Source: a bacterium (GTDB lineage Bacteria; SAR324; XYD2-FULL-50-16). From it: a stretch of DNA of 64,000 nucleotides. Both the position numbers and the translations under genes were made by a program. The stretch spans positions 1-64,000 of the forward strand of contig JAJRZQ010000025.1 of the NCBI GenBank assembly GCA_024275165.1, in the 5' to 3' direction. This document shows, piece after piece, positions 34,480-43,526 of the stretch (position 1 is its first letter; each line of letters opens with the position of its first letter). The notes beneath the pieces were generated by a model, which did no database searches, was not told the origin of the DNA, and was given only the letters and a program-made list of their open reading frames with translations.

Positions 34480-36022
34480 GCGCAAGGGGGCCTGGCTGCG
34501 ACTGCTCTGCGGTTTGCTGGGGTTTTTTCCCTCTGCGGATGCTTGGGGATTGGAAATCAACCTTCTTTTTACCAGCGATATGCACGGCTGGTATTCCTCT
34601 CGCCTCTTACACCCTCGAGCCAAACCTTACGGGCTGGCGCACTTGGTCAAGGCAATTGCCGAGCAACGGAAAAAAGACCCGGATACTCTTCTGCTCGATG
34701 GAGGGGACAGCTTTCAAGGCTCCAACCTGATCACCTGGGCTCACCGGCATCCAGACGCGCCCAATCCCTTTTCGGCTCTTGTCCGCTCTTTAAACTACGA
34801 TGCCTTTGCCTTAGGCAACCACGATCTCGAAGAAAACCCCTACTTTATCCATCAAGAGGTTGAGCCCAACCGCTGGGTTGCCGCTAATGCCTACCTCCAG
34901 GGGAAAAACCTCTTTGCCCCCTACAAAATATTGGAGAAAAAGGGAGTCAAAATCGCCATCTTGGGGCTCACCACCCCAGGAAGCCATATTTGGCTCAACG
35001 ACCAACGCTTGCAAGGCATCCGAATTAAAGATATGGTGAAAGAGGGATTGTTGTGGATTCAACGGATTCAAAAAGAAGAAAACCCGGATTTGTTGATTCT
35101 TTTGGTCCACTCCGGTTTAAATCCTCTGCGTGATGATCAAACCGCGAAAACCTTGGGGTTACCGGCGGCCAACGCCACCACCGCTTTGTTGCTTCAGGCC
35201 AAGGGGGTTGACCTTGCCTTGAGCGGGCATGATCATCGTTTCCTGCCTACCCGCTCTGGTCCCTTGCCCTATATCGGCACCACCGCGGTGGTGGGCGGCG
35301 GGTATCACGCCAAGGGCTTGATGCACCTCCGCCTGAGTTTGCGGGCCAAACCAGGCGGTTGGAGCTTGACCCAGAGTTGGGCCGAGGTGATTGCCCCCCA
35401 ACCCCTTTCTCGAAAAAAAATCCTCCAACGCTTGCCCCAAGCCTATTTGGATTGGCTGAAAGCCCCCCTGCCCTACTCTCTCCAAAGAAGAAACAAAAAG
35501 GCCTTAAACCAATGCCTCAATCAACTCCAAGCCCAGATGCTGCAACCTCCGGGAATCGCGGGGAGTTTACTCCCCCGGATTTTTACGAAAAACTTGCCCA
35601 AAAAACGGCCAATTCAACGCCAAGACCTCTATAATTGGATCGCCTACGACAATCAGATTGTCTCTGTCCGGCTTTCGCCCCGGCAGATTGAGCTCTTCAC
35701 CCACCCCCCGAAAAAGCGAGGTAAGGTGGCTTATAACCAAAAGCTTTATCTTTTTTTAAAGCGGCCCCTGCTGTTGGAGTCCAACCCCTGGCTACCCCGC
35801 GCCGGGGATTTTCAAGCGACTTGGCCCCTGCTGCTCAGTGGCTATCATGCCCAAGGGGGCGGCGGCTTAGCGGGGATGGGGCAGCTTCAACCAGAGCAGC
35901 GAGAACAGGTACTTGCCCCCAGCATCCGCGAGAGCCTCTTTGCCTACCTAAAAAGCGAGCCCAACCTGCCCCCGCAGTGTTTGGGAATATTGCAAGAAGA
36001 GCAAACTAATCCTGATCATTAA
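34439..36022 (+). CDS. Exported 5'-nucleotidase/UshA-type metallophosphoesterase
   Basis: It starts at GTG 34439, 41 bases inside the methylase gene, so translation is probably coupled. A basic region and hydrophobic stretch (LRLLCGLLGFFPSADA) form the signal peptide. The dimetal phosphoesterase motifs are complete: TSDMHGW, LDGGDS, LGNHDLE, LLVHSG and SGHDHRF. The C-terminal half (about residues 330-520) corresponds to the 5'-nucleotidase C domain. It would release phosphate from nucleotides in the periplasm. It converges on the LytM-like gene, overlapping it by 17 bases. Confidence 0.85.
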   Translation: MTVFSLAPCVAKLRRKGAWLRLLCGLLGFFPSADAWGLEINLLFTSDMHGWYSSRLLHPRAKPYGLAHLVKAIAEQRKKDPDTLLLDGGDSFQGSNLITWAHRHPDAPNPFSALVRSLNYDAFALGNHDLEENPYFIHQEVEPNRWVAANAYLQGKNLFAPYKILEKKGVKIAILGLTTPGSHIWLNDQRLQGIRIKDMVKEGLLWIQRIQKEENPDLLILLVHSGLNPLRDDQTAKTLGLPAANATTALLLQAKGVDLALSGHDHRFLPTRSGPLPYIGTTAVVGGGYHAKGLMHLRLSLRAKPGGWSLTQSWAEVIAPQPLSRKKILQRLPQAYLDWLKAPLPYSLQRRNKKALNQCLNQLQAQMLQPPGIAGSLLPRIFTKNLPKKRPIQRQDLYNWIAYDNQIVSVRLSPRQIELFTHPPKKRGKVAYNQKLYLFLKRPLLLESNPWLPRAGDFQATWPLLLSGYHAQGGGGLAGMGQLQPEQREQVLAPSIRESLFAYLKSEPNLPPQCLGILQEEQTNPDH

Positions 36023-36914
36023 TAGGGAGGAACTTCACCGGATTTTGGGGAATGTAGTTTAAAAGAACCTCATAGTAAAGTTGTGGGCCTGTGGTCCGGC
36101 CCGTTCCCGCGACCTGAGCCAGCACCTGCCCACGCCGCACCGGGTCCCCTGTTTTCACCGCGGGGCTGGCAAGGTTGCCGTAGCGGGTGCGAATGCCGTT
36201 TCCGTGGTCGATGATCACTAGATGCTCGTAGAGGTCATCGGGGCCCGCGAATTCAACAATGCCCTCGGCAGAAGCGATGACCGGGGCAAAGCTGCGGGTG
36301 GCAAAAACAATCCCCTGCTGGGGCGAACTCTGCCCCGTTAAGGTATCAAAGCGAATGCCGAATTCAGTGATCAGCAAACCTCTGACAGGCCAGGTATTAG
36401 GGATGCGGCTTAAGGGGTCGGCCTCTTCTTGATAAAAGGCGAGTAGGTTGTCCAAGCGTTTTTGCTTGGCCTGGAGATCTTCATCAACCTGCTCCGCGTT
36501 CAGATTGATAATCTCCATCACCCCCTTCTTCTTTGCTTTTTGTACTTGCAACTTCTGGGCTTGGATTTCTTCGGAACTGAGGGTAAAATTACTCGCCTGC
36601 GAACTGGTGATGCTTTTCAGTTTAAAATGCAGTTCCTTGAGGTGATCAAGGTATAAAGAGGCTTCCCGCTGACGATTTTTAAAGATTTGAATCCGGTTTT
36701 CCGCCTTAAAGTAGGCCTGTTTGTTTTTTTCTAAAAACCCCACATTGCTGCGCAGTTGATAGTAATCCACTAAAACCCAGCCCCAAGCGAAAAGAATCCC
36801 CAAAAAAATGAAACCCAAGGTTGTAGCCCAGGGCAAAGGCAGGCGAAATTTTTTGACTAAGCTTGTTTCTTCGGGGAGATAAACTAAAGTAATGTGTTTC
36901 GTAAACCAAGACAT
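36006..36914 (-). CDS. LytM/M23-like membrane protein with degenerate active site
   Basis: The 302-residue protein has a short cytoplasmic strand, a transmembrane helix (about 30-50), a coiled coil (55-165) and a C-terminal LytM fold (about 180-295). The zinc ligands of M23 peptidases are replaced. The GxxxxHxGxD region reads SSPQQGIVF, YxHL reads YGNL, and GPHLHFE reads GPQLYYE. It therefore should not cleave peptidoglycan but could activate amidases, as EnvC/NlpD-type LytM factors do. It is the last gene of the Mla operon, two bases after the 64-residue membrane protein. Confidence 0.85.
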   Translation of the reverse strand: MSWFTKHITLVYLPEETSLVKKFRLPLPWATTLGFIFLGILFAWGWVLVDYYQLRSNVGFLEKNKQAYFKAENRIQIFKNRQREASLYLDHLKELHFKLKSITSSQASNFTLSSEEIQAQKLQVQKAKKKGVMEIINLNAEQVDEDLQAKQKRLDNLLAFYQEEADPLSRIPNTWPVRGLLITEFGIRFDTLTGQSSPQQGIVFATRSFAPVIASAEGIVEFAGPDDLYEHLVIIDHGNGIRTRYGNLASPAVKTGDPVRRGQVLAQVAGTGRTTGPQLYYEVLLNYIPQNPVKFLPINDQD

Positions 36915-36916
36915 GT

Positions 36917-37111
36917 TTAATACAGGCTATGGGTCGCCAATTTGAACAACAGGATAAAGACCCCTACCCCTCCTTCTGTCAAGGCCAACCGGCGCAGATT
37001 GAGATGAGGGAAAATCTGGCTCAGAAAGCTTTCCAGCTTCGCGAGGTTCATCCAGGAAAAGAGAGCATCGCCCACCATCAGGCCGGCAATCAGGGTCGTG
37101 ATCAAATTCAT
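36917..37111 (-). CDS. Small 64-residue membrane protein
   Basis: The ATG at 37111 lies 13 bases after the mlaD stop and the TAA lies 2 bases before the LytM-like gene, a spacing that argues for a real gene. Two hydrophobic segments are visible (LITTLIAGLMVGDALFSW and GGVGVFILLFKLATH), separated by a charged loop. I recognise no family. By position it may assist the Mla system or the LytM protein. Confidence 0.6.
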   Translation of the reverse strand: MNLITTLIAGLMVGDALFSWMNLAKLESFLSQIFPHLNLRRLALTEGGVGVFILLFKLATHSLY

Positions 37112-37124
37112 TTTATTCTAAAGC

Positions 37125-38078
37125 TTAGGGGCGAGTCAGTACATTGCTGTTGGTGAGACCGAAAAGAGATTTCATATAGTCTTCGGAAAAATTCACCCCA
37201 ATCCCAATGTAGGGGTTCTTTTTGGGTTTGCCGTTTCGATCTAGGGTTTGATTTAAGAGGTCATCCACCCCGCCAACTAGATAAAAGTTTTGCATAAATC
37301 TCCAATAACCGCCAGCGCTGAGATGGGTTGGTTCCGATTCCCGATTGAATTCAAAGGCCTTTAAGTTTAGCCGAAATTGATCTTGCTTGCCGAAATATTG
37401 ATCCAGCCCAAATCCGGCCGTGTTTTCCATCAAGCCGAAGTGCAATTCGGTATCGTAAAATCGTTGGGTCACCAGCAAGCTGATCCGGTAGGCATCCACG
37501 CTGGCATAGGTCGTTTGATTGCTGACCACTTGGTCACTGCTGTTGTCGCGAATCAATTGATCGGTGCGGGTCTGCTTGCCATCGGGATTGGTGACCAAGC
37601 GCACGGTATAGTAATGATCGCGGACCGGGCGCAGCTTCAAGCTGATGTAAGACTTATAGGCGTCGCGTTGGGTCAGCTTTTCGGTTTGAAAACCGAGATC
37701 GAGCTTGAGGCGATTGACGGGGTTTAAGAATTCATTGACCCCATCCAAGGCTTGGTTCACCGAGTCAATCGTTTCTTCATCGTTGATCAATCGGCCTACG
37801 CTACCTTGGCCCGAATCAAGCTTATAGGCAATGGAGTCCAGGCTATCCATGGCCTTGTTCAGGTCTGCCGAGGCATCGCGAATCTCTTCTAAGGAACCGC
37901 GTAGATTGCCGCGGTTTTCCGCCAACATTCCGCTTAAATTGCCGGTAATCTGTGGGCCTTCTTGCGCTAGATTGGCCATGAAGCTGTCGAGGTTGTCTAA
38001 GATGCGGCCCAGCTCCTCTTTGTTCTCCACCGTAAAATCCGCTAGATTCTCGCTGAAATCGCGAAAATTGCTCACCAA
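37125..38078 (-). CDS. MlaD/MCE protein, C-terminal segment after an in-frame TAG
   Basis: This 317-residue open frame is in the same reading frame as the segment at 38115-38783 and continues its helical repeats (NFRDFSENLADFTVENKEEL, then NLSGMLAENRGNLRGSL). It has no ribosome binding site at its TTG (38078). It then turns into about 200 residues of alternating beta strands (YISLKLRPVRDHYYTVRLV, YYDTELHF-like segments, FYLVGGVDDLL), a C-terminal part found in many deltaproteobacterial MCE proteins. Together the two pieces make a 553-codon mlaD interrupted by a single amber codon at 38115-38117. Confidence 0.75.
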   Translation of the reverse strand: MVSNFRDFSENLADFTVENKEELGRILDNLDSFMANLAQEGPQITGNLSGMLAENRGNLRGSLEEIRDASADLNKAMDSLDSIAYKLDSGQGSVGRLINDEETIDSVNQALDGVNEFLNPVNRLKLDLGFQTEKLTQRDAYKSYISLKLRPVRDHYYTVRLVTNPDGKQTRTDQLIRDNSSDQVVSNQTTYASVDAYRISLLVTQRFYDTELHFGLMENTAGFGLDQYFGKQDQFRLNLKAFEFNRESEPTHLSAGGYWRFMQNFYLVGGVDDLLNQTLDRNGKPKKNPYIGIGVNFSEDYMKSLFGLTNSNVLTRP

Positions 38079-38114
38079 CTCTTTGAATTCTTGTCGATTT
38101 TCGCCCGTAATCCC

Positions 38115-38783
38115 CTAGAGGTCGCCGGTAAACTGCTCCAGATTGTTCATGATGGGGCCGATTTTTTCGTTGGTTACGGCCAAGGTGCCTTTTAAATCCG
38201 TGGTGATTTGGTCTAGGTTGTCGACAATGCGGCCTACCTTGGCGCTGCCCTCTTCCCCGCCTAAGCTTTGGCGCAGGCTTTGGGTAACGACTTTTACATC
38301 GGTAAGAATTTGGCTTAGGTTGGAAACGAGGCTATCTAGATCCGAGGCGGGCGCGACCAAAGCGATTTCATCCCCTTGGGTTAAAAGCTCTTGATTGGCG
38401 CTGCCCAAGGTGAGGTCAATGTACTTATCGCCTAAAATACCGATAGATTGAATCCGGGCTAGGGCGTCGCTATGGAGGCGGAACTTTTCATAAACCGCCA
38501 CCTTGACCTGGGCCCGGCCTTTGACCAATTCAATGGCGGCGACTTCCCCCACCTTGATCCCCGCGATACGCACCGCCGTACCCTGAGCCAAACCCGTGAC
38601 ATTGTCAAAGCGAATCGTCAGCTCGTAGGTGTCGGTTAAATCGGGGTCATAGCGGGTTACCCGGATACTGGCGTAGACCAATAGCATGAGGGCAGAGAGG
38701 ATCAACAGCCCCACCTTCATTTCGGTCGAACTTGCCCATCCTTGGCGCAATCCGTCCCATAGTTTCTTTAGAAACTCATTCAA
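38115..38783 (-). CDS. mlaD: MlaD/MCE-domain protein, N-terminal segment ending at TAG
   Basis: The periplasmic lipid-binding component of an Mla-type phospholipid transporter. A transmembrane helix (about residues 22-42, VGLLILSALMLLVYASIRV) is followed by the MCE domain (45-135). The domain carries TIRFDNVTGLAQGTAVRIAG and LGDKYIDLTLGS, then a helical repeat region (NLSQILTDV, NLDQITTDLKG, NNLEQFTGDL). The frame stops at TAG (38115-38117) in the middle of the helical repeats and resumes in phase. It follows mlaF by 66 bases. Confidence 0.85.
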   Translation of the reverse strand: MNEFLKKLWDGLRQGWASSTEMKVGLLILSALMLLVYASIRVTRYDPDLTDTYELTIRFDNVTGLAQGTAVRIAGIKVGEVAAIELVKGRAQVKVAVYEKFRLHSDALARIQSIGILGDKYIDLTLGSANQELLTQGDEIALVAPASDLDSLVSNLSQILTDVKVVTQSLRQSLGGEEGSAKVGRIVDNLDQITTDLKGTLAVTNEKIGPIMNNLEQFTGDL

Positions 38784-38849
38784 TCCAGCCCTTTTCAGAT
38801 CAACCGCTCCCTTCCTGGGATCGGCGCTGGGCAGAAAATGCCCTATTAA

Positions 38850-39599
38850 TCAGTAAAAAACATCAAAGGGGCCTGTGAGTTCCCCCTGAATAAATTGCTT
38901 CACCAAGGGATCCTTGGTGTTTTTTACCTCTTCTGCGGGGGCGTCGATGACAATGCGTCCATCATAGAGCATGGCAATCTTATGAGCGATACGAAAAGTG
39001 GCGGCGATATCGTGACTGATCACGATATAGGTACAGCCCGTCGCCTTTTGCGTATCGAGGATCAAACGGTTGATCACCGTGGTTACAATGGGGTCCAACC
39101 CACTAGTAGGCTCGTCAAAGAGGACTACTTGAGGGTCTAGAGCAATCGCCCTGGCCAGCGCAACCCGTTTTCTCATGCCCCCGCTCAAGGAAGCGGTGGA
39201 CTTGTGTTTTGCATTTACTAGGCCAACTAGAGCGAGTTTTTTTTGCACGATCTCGGCAATTTCTTCGCGGCTTTTTTGGGTATGCTCGATTAAGGGAAAG
39301 GCGACATTTTCAAAAACGCTCATGGAATCAAAAAGGGCGGAATTTTGAAAGAGCATGCCGAATTTTTTCCGTTTTTCGCGCCACTGTTGGGGGGTGAAGT
39401 GACCCGAATCCTCTCCATCAATAAAAACAGTGCCTTGATCGGGTTTTAAAAACCCCAAAATATGTTGTAAAATCACCGATTTTCCCGCGCCAGAGCGACC
39501 TACAACCACGGTAATCCGCCCCTTGGGGAAGGCGAGGTCCACGCGCTCTAAAACCTGTTCCCCCCCAAAAGCTTTACTCACGCCCTCAAAACGAATCAT
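38850..39599 (-). CDS. mlaF: Mla-type phospholipid ABC transporter ATPase
   Basis: The ATG at 39599 overlaps the mlaE stop (ATGA); a TTG six bases earlier is less likely. The 249-residue ATPase has Walker A GRSGAGKS (about residues 34-41), the ABC signature LSGGMRKRVALARA, Walker B VVLFDEPTSGLDP and the switch His in VISHD. It powers retrograde or anterograde phospholipid movement between membranes, with MlaE as permease and MlaD as lipid-binding ring. Confidence 0.94.
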   Translation of the reverse strand: MIRFEGVSKAFGGEQVLERVDLAFPKGRITVVVGRSGAGKSVILQHILGFLKPDQGTVFIDGEDSGHFTPQQWREKRKKFGMLFQNSALFDSMSVFENVAFPLIEHTQKSREEIAEIVQKKLALVGLVNAKHKSTASLSGGMRKRVALARAIALDPQVVLFDEPTSGLDPIVTTVINRLILDTQKATGCTYIVISHDIAATFRIAHKIAMLYDGRIVIDAPAEEVKNTKDPLVKQFIQGELTGPFDVFY

Positions 39600-40444
39600 G
39601 GCCAATCCAACATAAAAGAGCCGATGAAGTAATCGCTCAGCATGATCAAGACGCTGCCCACCACAACGGCCTGGGTCGTAGCTAACCCTACACCCTGGGC
39701 GCCTCCCCGGGTGAAAAAACCCTTATAACAGCCCACAAAAGTCAAAATAAAACCAAAGGCAACCGACTTGGCCAAGCCTTCAAAAAGGTCTTCCATTTGC
39801 ACCAAATCCGAAATTTTAGAAAAAAACATCCCCGCATCGAGCCCTAAGAGATGAACCGCCACCATGTAACTGGCCAGCATAGCCACCATGTTTAAAATCA
39901 GGGTCATAAAGGGGAGAATCAAGGCCCCCGCAAACAGGCGCGGGCTGATGAGATATTGCACCGAATCGACGCTCATGGCTTCTAAGGCGTCGATTTGCTC
40001 GCTGACTCGCATGGCGCCGATTTCAGCGGCAATGGCACTGGCCACCCGGCCATTGATCATCAAACCGCCTAAAAGCGGCCCCAGCTCTTTGGCCATGACG
40101 AGGGCAACAATCCCGCCCACCATGTTTTCGGAAGAAAACTGGGTTAAGGTTGCCGTGAGTTGCAAGGTTAAGATGGCTCCCACGGCAAAACCGGTCAACA
40201 AAATCACCGTTAGGGAGCGATTGCCGATAAATTCCAACTGCTTTGTATAAAGCCTCCAGCGAAAGGGAGGCAAGAACATGACCCGCAAGGACTCGATCAG
40301 CAAAAGACCGATCCGGCCTAGGGCTTGGGTCCAAATCAAGCCCTTTGCCCCTACCCGTTCCGGAAATTGCAGGTATTCCCTGTGCAGCAGGTAGGAAAAA
40401 AAGCGGGCGATAAAGCCCCGGGGCTTAACGGGCTCTGGGCTCAT
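39596..40444 (-). CDS. mlaE: Mla-type phospholipid ABC transporter permease
   Basis: The 282-residue permease has about five to six membrane segments and the MlaE family core. Landmarks are TGFAVGAILTLQLT, VALVMAKELGPLLGGLMING, IAAEIGAMRVSEQIDALEAM and the C-terminal FTRGGAQGVGLATTQAVVVG. An N-terminal tail of about 50 residues precedes the first helix. Its start overlaps the glgP stop (ATGA), coupling lipid transport to the glycogen phosphorylase gene. Confidence 0.94.
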   Translation of the reverse strand: MSPEPVKPRGFIARFFSYLLHREYLQFPERVGAKGLIWTQALGRIGLLLIESLRVMFLPPFRWRLYTKQLEFIGNRSLTVILLTGFAVGAILTLQLTATLTQFSSENMVGGIVALVMAKELGPLLGGLMINGRVASAIAAEIGAMRVSEQIDALEAMSVDSVQYLISPRLFAGALILPFMTLILNMVAMLASYMVAVHLLGLDAGMFFSKISDLVQMEDLFEGLAKSVAFGFILTFVGCYKGFFTRGGAQGVGLATTQAVVVGSVLIMLSDYFIGSFMLDWP

Positions 40445-42954
40445 TCATCGACTTTGCAAGGGTTCACCTGCCAAATCTCTTTCGCGTATTGGTCGATGGT
40501 CCGGTCTGAAGAAAATTTACCCATGCGCGCGACATTCAAGATGCTCATTTCGGTCCAGGCCTTTTGGTCTTGATAGGTAGCCGATACCTTTTCTTGGCAA
40601 TCGATGTAGGCCTGAAAGTCGGCAAGCACGCAAAAGGGGTCGCCCTCATCCAGCAGGCGATGCACGATACCCGCGAAGCGTTGCGGGTCGTTGGGGTTAA
40701 AATAACCGCTTGCGATTTGATCGAGTACCTCTTTTAAGGCGGGAATGCTCTCATAATATTCTCTTGGGTTGTAGCCTTTTGCCTTCAACTCCATGACCTC
40801 GGTCGCGGTCAAGCCAAAGATAAAGATATTTTCCGAGCCGACTTCTTCTTGCATCTCCACATTCGCCCCGTCGAGGGTGCCGATGGTTAGGGCTCCGTTG
40901 AGGGCAAATTTCATGTTCCCCGTGCCGCTGGCCTCCATCCCTGCGGTGGAGATCTGCTCTGAGAGGTCGGAACCGGGAAAAATGTGTTCTGCCAGGCTGA
41001 CCCCATAATTAGGGAGGAAAACGACCTCTAAGTGATTGTGTATCTTTAAATTATGACTGATCTGGTGGGCGACATGACTGATCAAGCTAATGATTTCTTT
41101 AGCCATATGGTAGCCCGGCGCGGCCTTGCCCGCAAAAATCACGGTGCGGGGCACGAAGTTTTCCAACTCCCCTCGCTTGATGCGGTTATAGAGGTAGATC
41201 ACATGCAAAAGGTTTAAGAGCTGGCGTTTGTATTCGTGAATCCGTTTGACCTGCACATCAAAAATACTGTTGAGGTCCACTCGAAGATGAGACTCATGAT
41301 AGATAATCTCAGCGAGCTTCTGCTTGCCCTGTTGTTTCACGGCCTGCCATTTTTCATGAAAAGCGGGGTCTTGGGCGAATTTTTCCAAGCCCTTTAAACA
41401 GCTTAAATCTTTGATCCAGGCATCGCTTTTTAGGGTTTGGCTGATCAAGTCAGAGAGTTCCGGATTCGCGTAGCGGAGCCAACGCCTCGGGGTGATTCCA
41501 TTGGTTTTGTTATTGAATTTATTTGGCCAAAGCTCGTAAAAATCCTTAAAAATCCCCGTTGTGAGCAACTCGCTATGCAGTTGGGCCACCCCATTGACCG
41601 AAAAGCTACCCACAATGGCGAGGTTCGCCATACGCACCTGCTTGGGCACGGCCTCTTCAATAATCGAGATGCGCTCACGCCGCTCCCAATCCCCGGGGAA
41701 CAGACAGCTCACCTCGTCTAAAAAATGCTGATTGATTTCATAGATCAATTGCATATGCCGGGGGAGAATATACTCCATCATGGGGACCGACCACCTTTCC
41801 AAAGCTTCTGGTAAAACCGTATGATTGGTATAGGCAAAGGTCGCCTTGGTGATTTTCCAGGCCTCGACCCAAGGCAGCCGCCGTTCATCCACCAAAATGC
41901 GCATCAACTCCACAATCGCGATGGAAGGATGTGTATCGTTGAGTTGAATCACCGCCTTTTCAGGTAGGGCTTGAATGGGGTCGTCACAACGCTCCAGGCG
42001 GCTTAAGATATCCCTTAAGCTGGCGGCAACCATAAAATACTGCTGCTTGAGCCGCAGTTCCTTGCCTTCAATATTCTGATCATTGGGGTATAAAACCTTA
42101 GAGATCACCTCGCTGGCGTGTTTCTCCTCAATCGCGCCGGTGTAATCGCCGGCGTTAAAGTTTTCTAAGTTGAAGTCGGTCGAGCTTTTGGCAGACCAAA
42201 GCTTTAAACTGTTCACCGTTTCGGTATCGTAACCCGGCACCGGGACATCATAACAAACCGCGACCACCTTTTCAGCGGGATGCCATTCATGGGGGTCGGA
42301 GGGCATTGCCCCCGGGGCCGCGGTAACCACGCCCTTAAAGGGGACCTCGAACTCATCGCGAACCTCAAAGCGGGGAATCTCCCAAGGGCTCCCCTTGGCG
42401 AGCCAATTATCCGCCGCTTCCACCTGGCAGTGGCGCTGAATCCTCTGCTCAAACATCCCGTATTCATACCGGATGCCATAGCCGTAGGCAGGTAGGTTCA
42501 TGGTAGCCATGGAATCTAAAAAACAAGCGGCCAAGCGGCCTAAGCCACCGTTGCCGAGCCCCGCGTCATGCTCCAGTTCTTCGAGTTCGTTCACCCCTTC
42601 AATGTGGCCGAGCCGCTCTAGGGTTCCCGTTGCTTTAAGCTTGGCTTTTAGTTTTTCCATCGCCGCGACGGCCACCTCGGTTTTGCCTAGATTCATCAAG
42701 GCGTTGCCTAGGGTCCGCCCCATGAGAAACTCCAAGGACAAATAATAAACCCGCTTTGGATTTTGTTTATAATAGGTCAACTGGGTTTTCAACCATTTAT
42801 CCACCAACTCATCACGCACCGCATAGGCTAGAGCGGCAAAACGATCTGTGGGGAGGGTGCTTGCCATATCCCGAGCAATGGTAAAATGTACCCGCCGTTC
42901 AAAATCCAAAAGAAAATCATCTACTTCTTGCTCTCTTGTCGTGCTTCTGTTCAT
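40441..42954 (-). CDS. glgP: Glycogen/maltodextrin phosphorylase
   Basis: Phosphorolysis of alpha-1,4-glucan to glucose-1-phosphate. The 837-residue protein has standard length with N-terminal YLSLEFLMGRTLGNALMNLG and LGNGGLGRLAACFLDS. The pyridoxal-phosphate site is EASGTGNMKFALNGALTIGT, with the Schiff-base Lys in GNMKF. It starts 14 bases after the TPR gene and overlaps mlaE, so it sits inside the TPR-glgP-mlaEFD unit. No glycogen synthase or branching enzyme is nearby. Confidence 0.96.
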   Translation of the reverse strand: MNRSTTREQEVDDFLLDFERRVHFTIARDMASTLPTDRFAALAYAVRDELVDKWLKTQLTYYKQNPKRVYYLSLEFLMGRTLGNALMNLGKTEVAVAAMEKLKAKLKATGTLERLGHIEGVNELEELEHDAGLGNGGLGRLAACFLDSMATMNLPAYGYGIRYEYGMFEQRIQRHCQVEAADNWLAKGSPWEIPRFEVRDEFEVPFKGVVTAAPGAMPSDPHEWHPAEKVVAVCYDVPVPGYDTETVNSLKLWSAKSSTDFNLENFNAGDYTGAIEEKHASEVISKVLYPNDQNIEGKELRLKQQYFMVAASLRDILSRLERCDDPIQALPEKAVIQLNDTHPSIAIVELMRILVDERRLPWVEAWKITKATFAYTNHTVLPEALERWSVPMMEYILPRHMQLIYEINQHFLDEVSCLFPGDWERRERISIIEEAVPKQVRMANLAIVGSFSVNGVAQLHSELLTTGIFKDFYELWPNKFNNKTNGITPRRWLRYANPELSDLISQTLKSDAWIKDLSCLKGLEKFAQDPAFHEKWQAVKQQGKQKLAEIIYHESHLRVDLNSIFDVQVKRIHEYKRQLLNLLHVIYLYNRIKRGELENFVPRTVIFAGKAAPGYHMAKEIISLISHVAHQISHNLKIHNHLEVVFLPNYGVSLAEHIFPGSDLSEQISTAGMEASGTGNMKFALNGALTIGTLDGANVEMQEEVGSENIFIFGLTATEVMELKAKGYNPREYYESIPALKEVLDQIASGYFNPNDPQRFAGIVHRLLDEGDPFCVLADFQAYIDCQEKVSATYQDQKAWTEMSILNVARMGKFSSDRTIDQYAKEIWQVNPCKVDE

Positions 42955-42968
42955 TTTCTTTCCCCTGT

Positions 42969-43478
42969 TTACTCTTGGAGTGCTTTTAAAATTTTCTTTT
43001 TTTGTTTCTTAAAGTAATCTAGGCTGCTTTGGTCTTGGTCCAAGGCCCGTTCGATTGCCTTTAAAGCGCGGTTGTACTCCCCTTTAAGAAAGTAGATTTC
43101 CGCTAAGGTGTCTAAATTGGCTGAGGTGGGGCTGATTTGTACGGCTTTTAAAGAGTATTTTAAAGCCAGGTCTAGTTTTCCGGCCAAGGCTTTGTCTTTA
43201 CTGGTCGCGTAAAGCCAAGCGAGATTATTTAAAACCAGGTGATCTTCTGGTCTTTCTTTTAAGATGCGTAGATAAGTCTGCTCTGAGAGCTCGCCCTCTT
43301 GCGCCAGATCATAGTTTAAGGCAAGGCGAATCTGCGCCCAAATGCTATGGGGTCGCAGTTCCAAATGATTGATTAATAAGGCAATCGCATTTTTATGTTT
43401 TTTTTGTACCTCGTAGACCTGCGCCAGCTTGACCAAGATCCAAGGGTTTTTAGGCGCCTGTCGCAAAGCCCGTTCCAA
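42969..43478 (-). CDS. TPR protein, C-terminal segment (third piece of an interrupted gene)
   Basis: A 169-residue frame of TPR repeats (KAQRLLERALRQAPKN just upstream in frame, then QVYEVQKKHKNAIALLINHL, YNRALKAIERALDQD). It is in the same reading frame as 43527-44795, separated only by TAA (43527-43529) and 16 open codons. The TTG assigned as start has no ribosome binding site. It therefore looks like the last part of one 882-codon gene starting at 45614. glgP follows 14 bases later. Confidence 0.65.
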   Translation of the reverse strand: MERALRQAPKNPWILVKLAQVYEVQKKHKNAIALLINHLELRPHSIWAQIRLALNYDLAQEGELSEQTYLRILKERPEDHLVLNNLAWLYATSKDKALAGKLDLALKYSLKAVQISPTSANLDTLAEIYFLKGEYNRALKAIERALDQDQSSLDYFKKQKKKILKALQE

Positions 43479-43526
43479 AAGCCTTTGCGCCTTTTTGATT
43501 TGCTGGAGGCGCTTTTTGGAAGGAGG

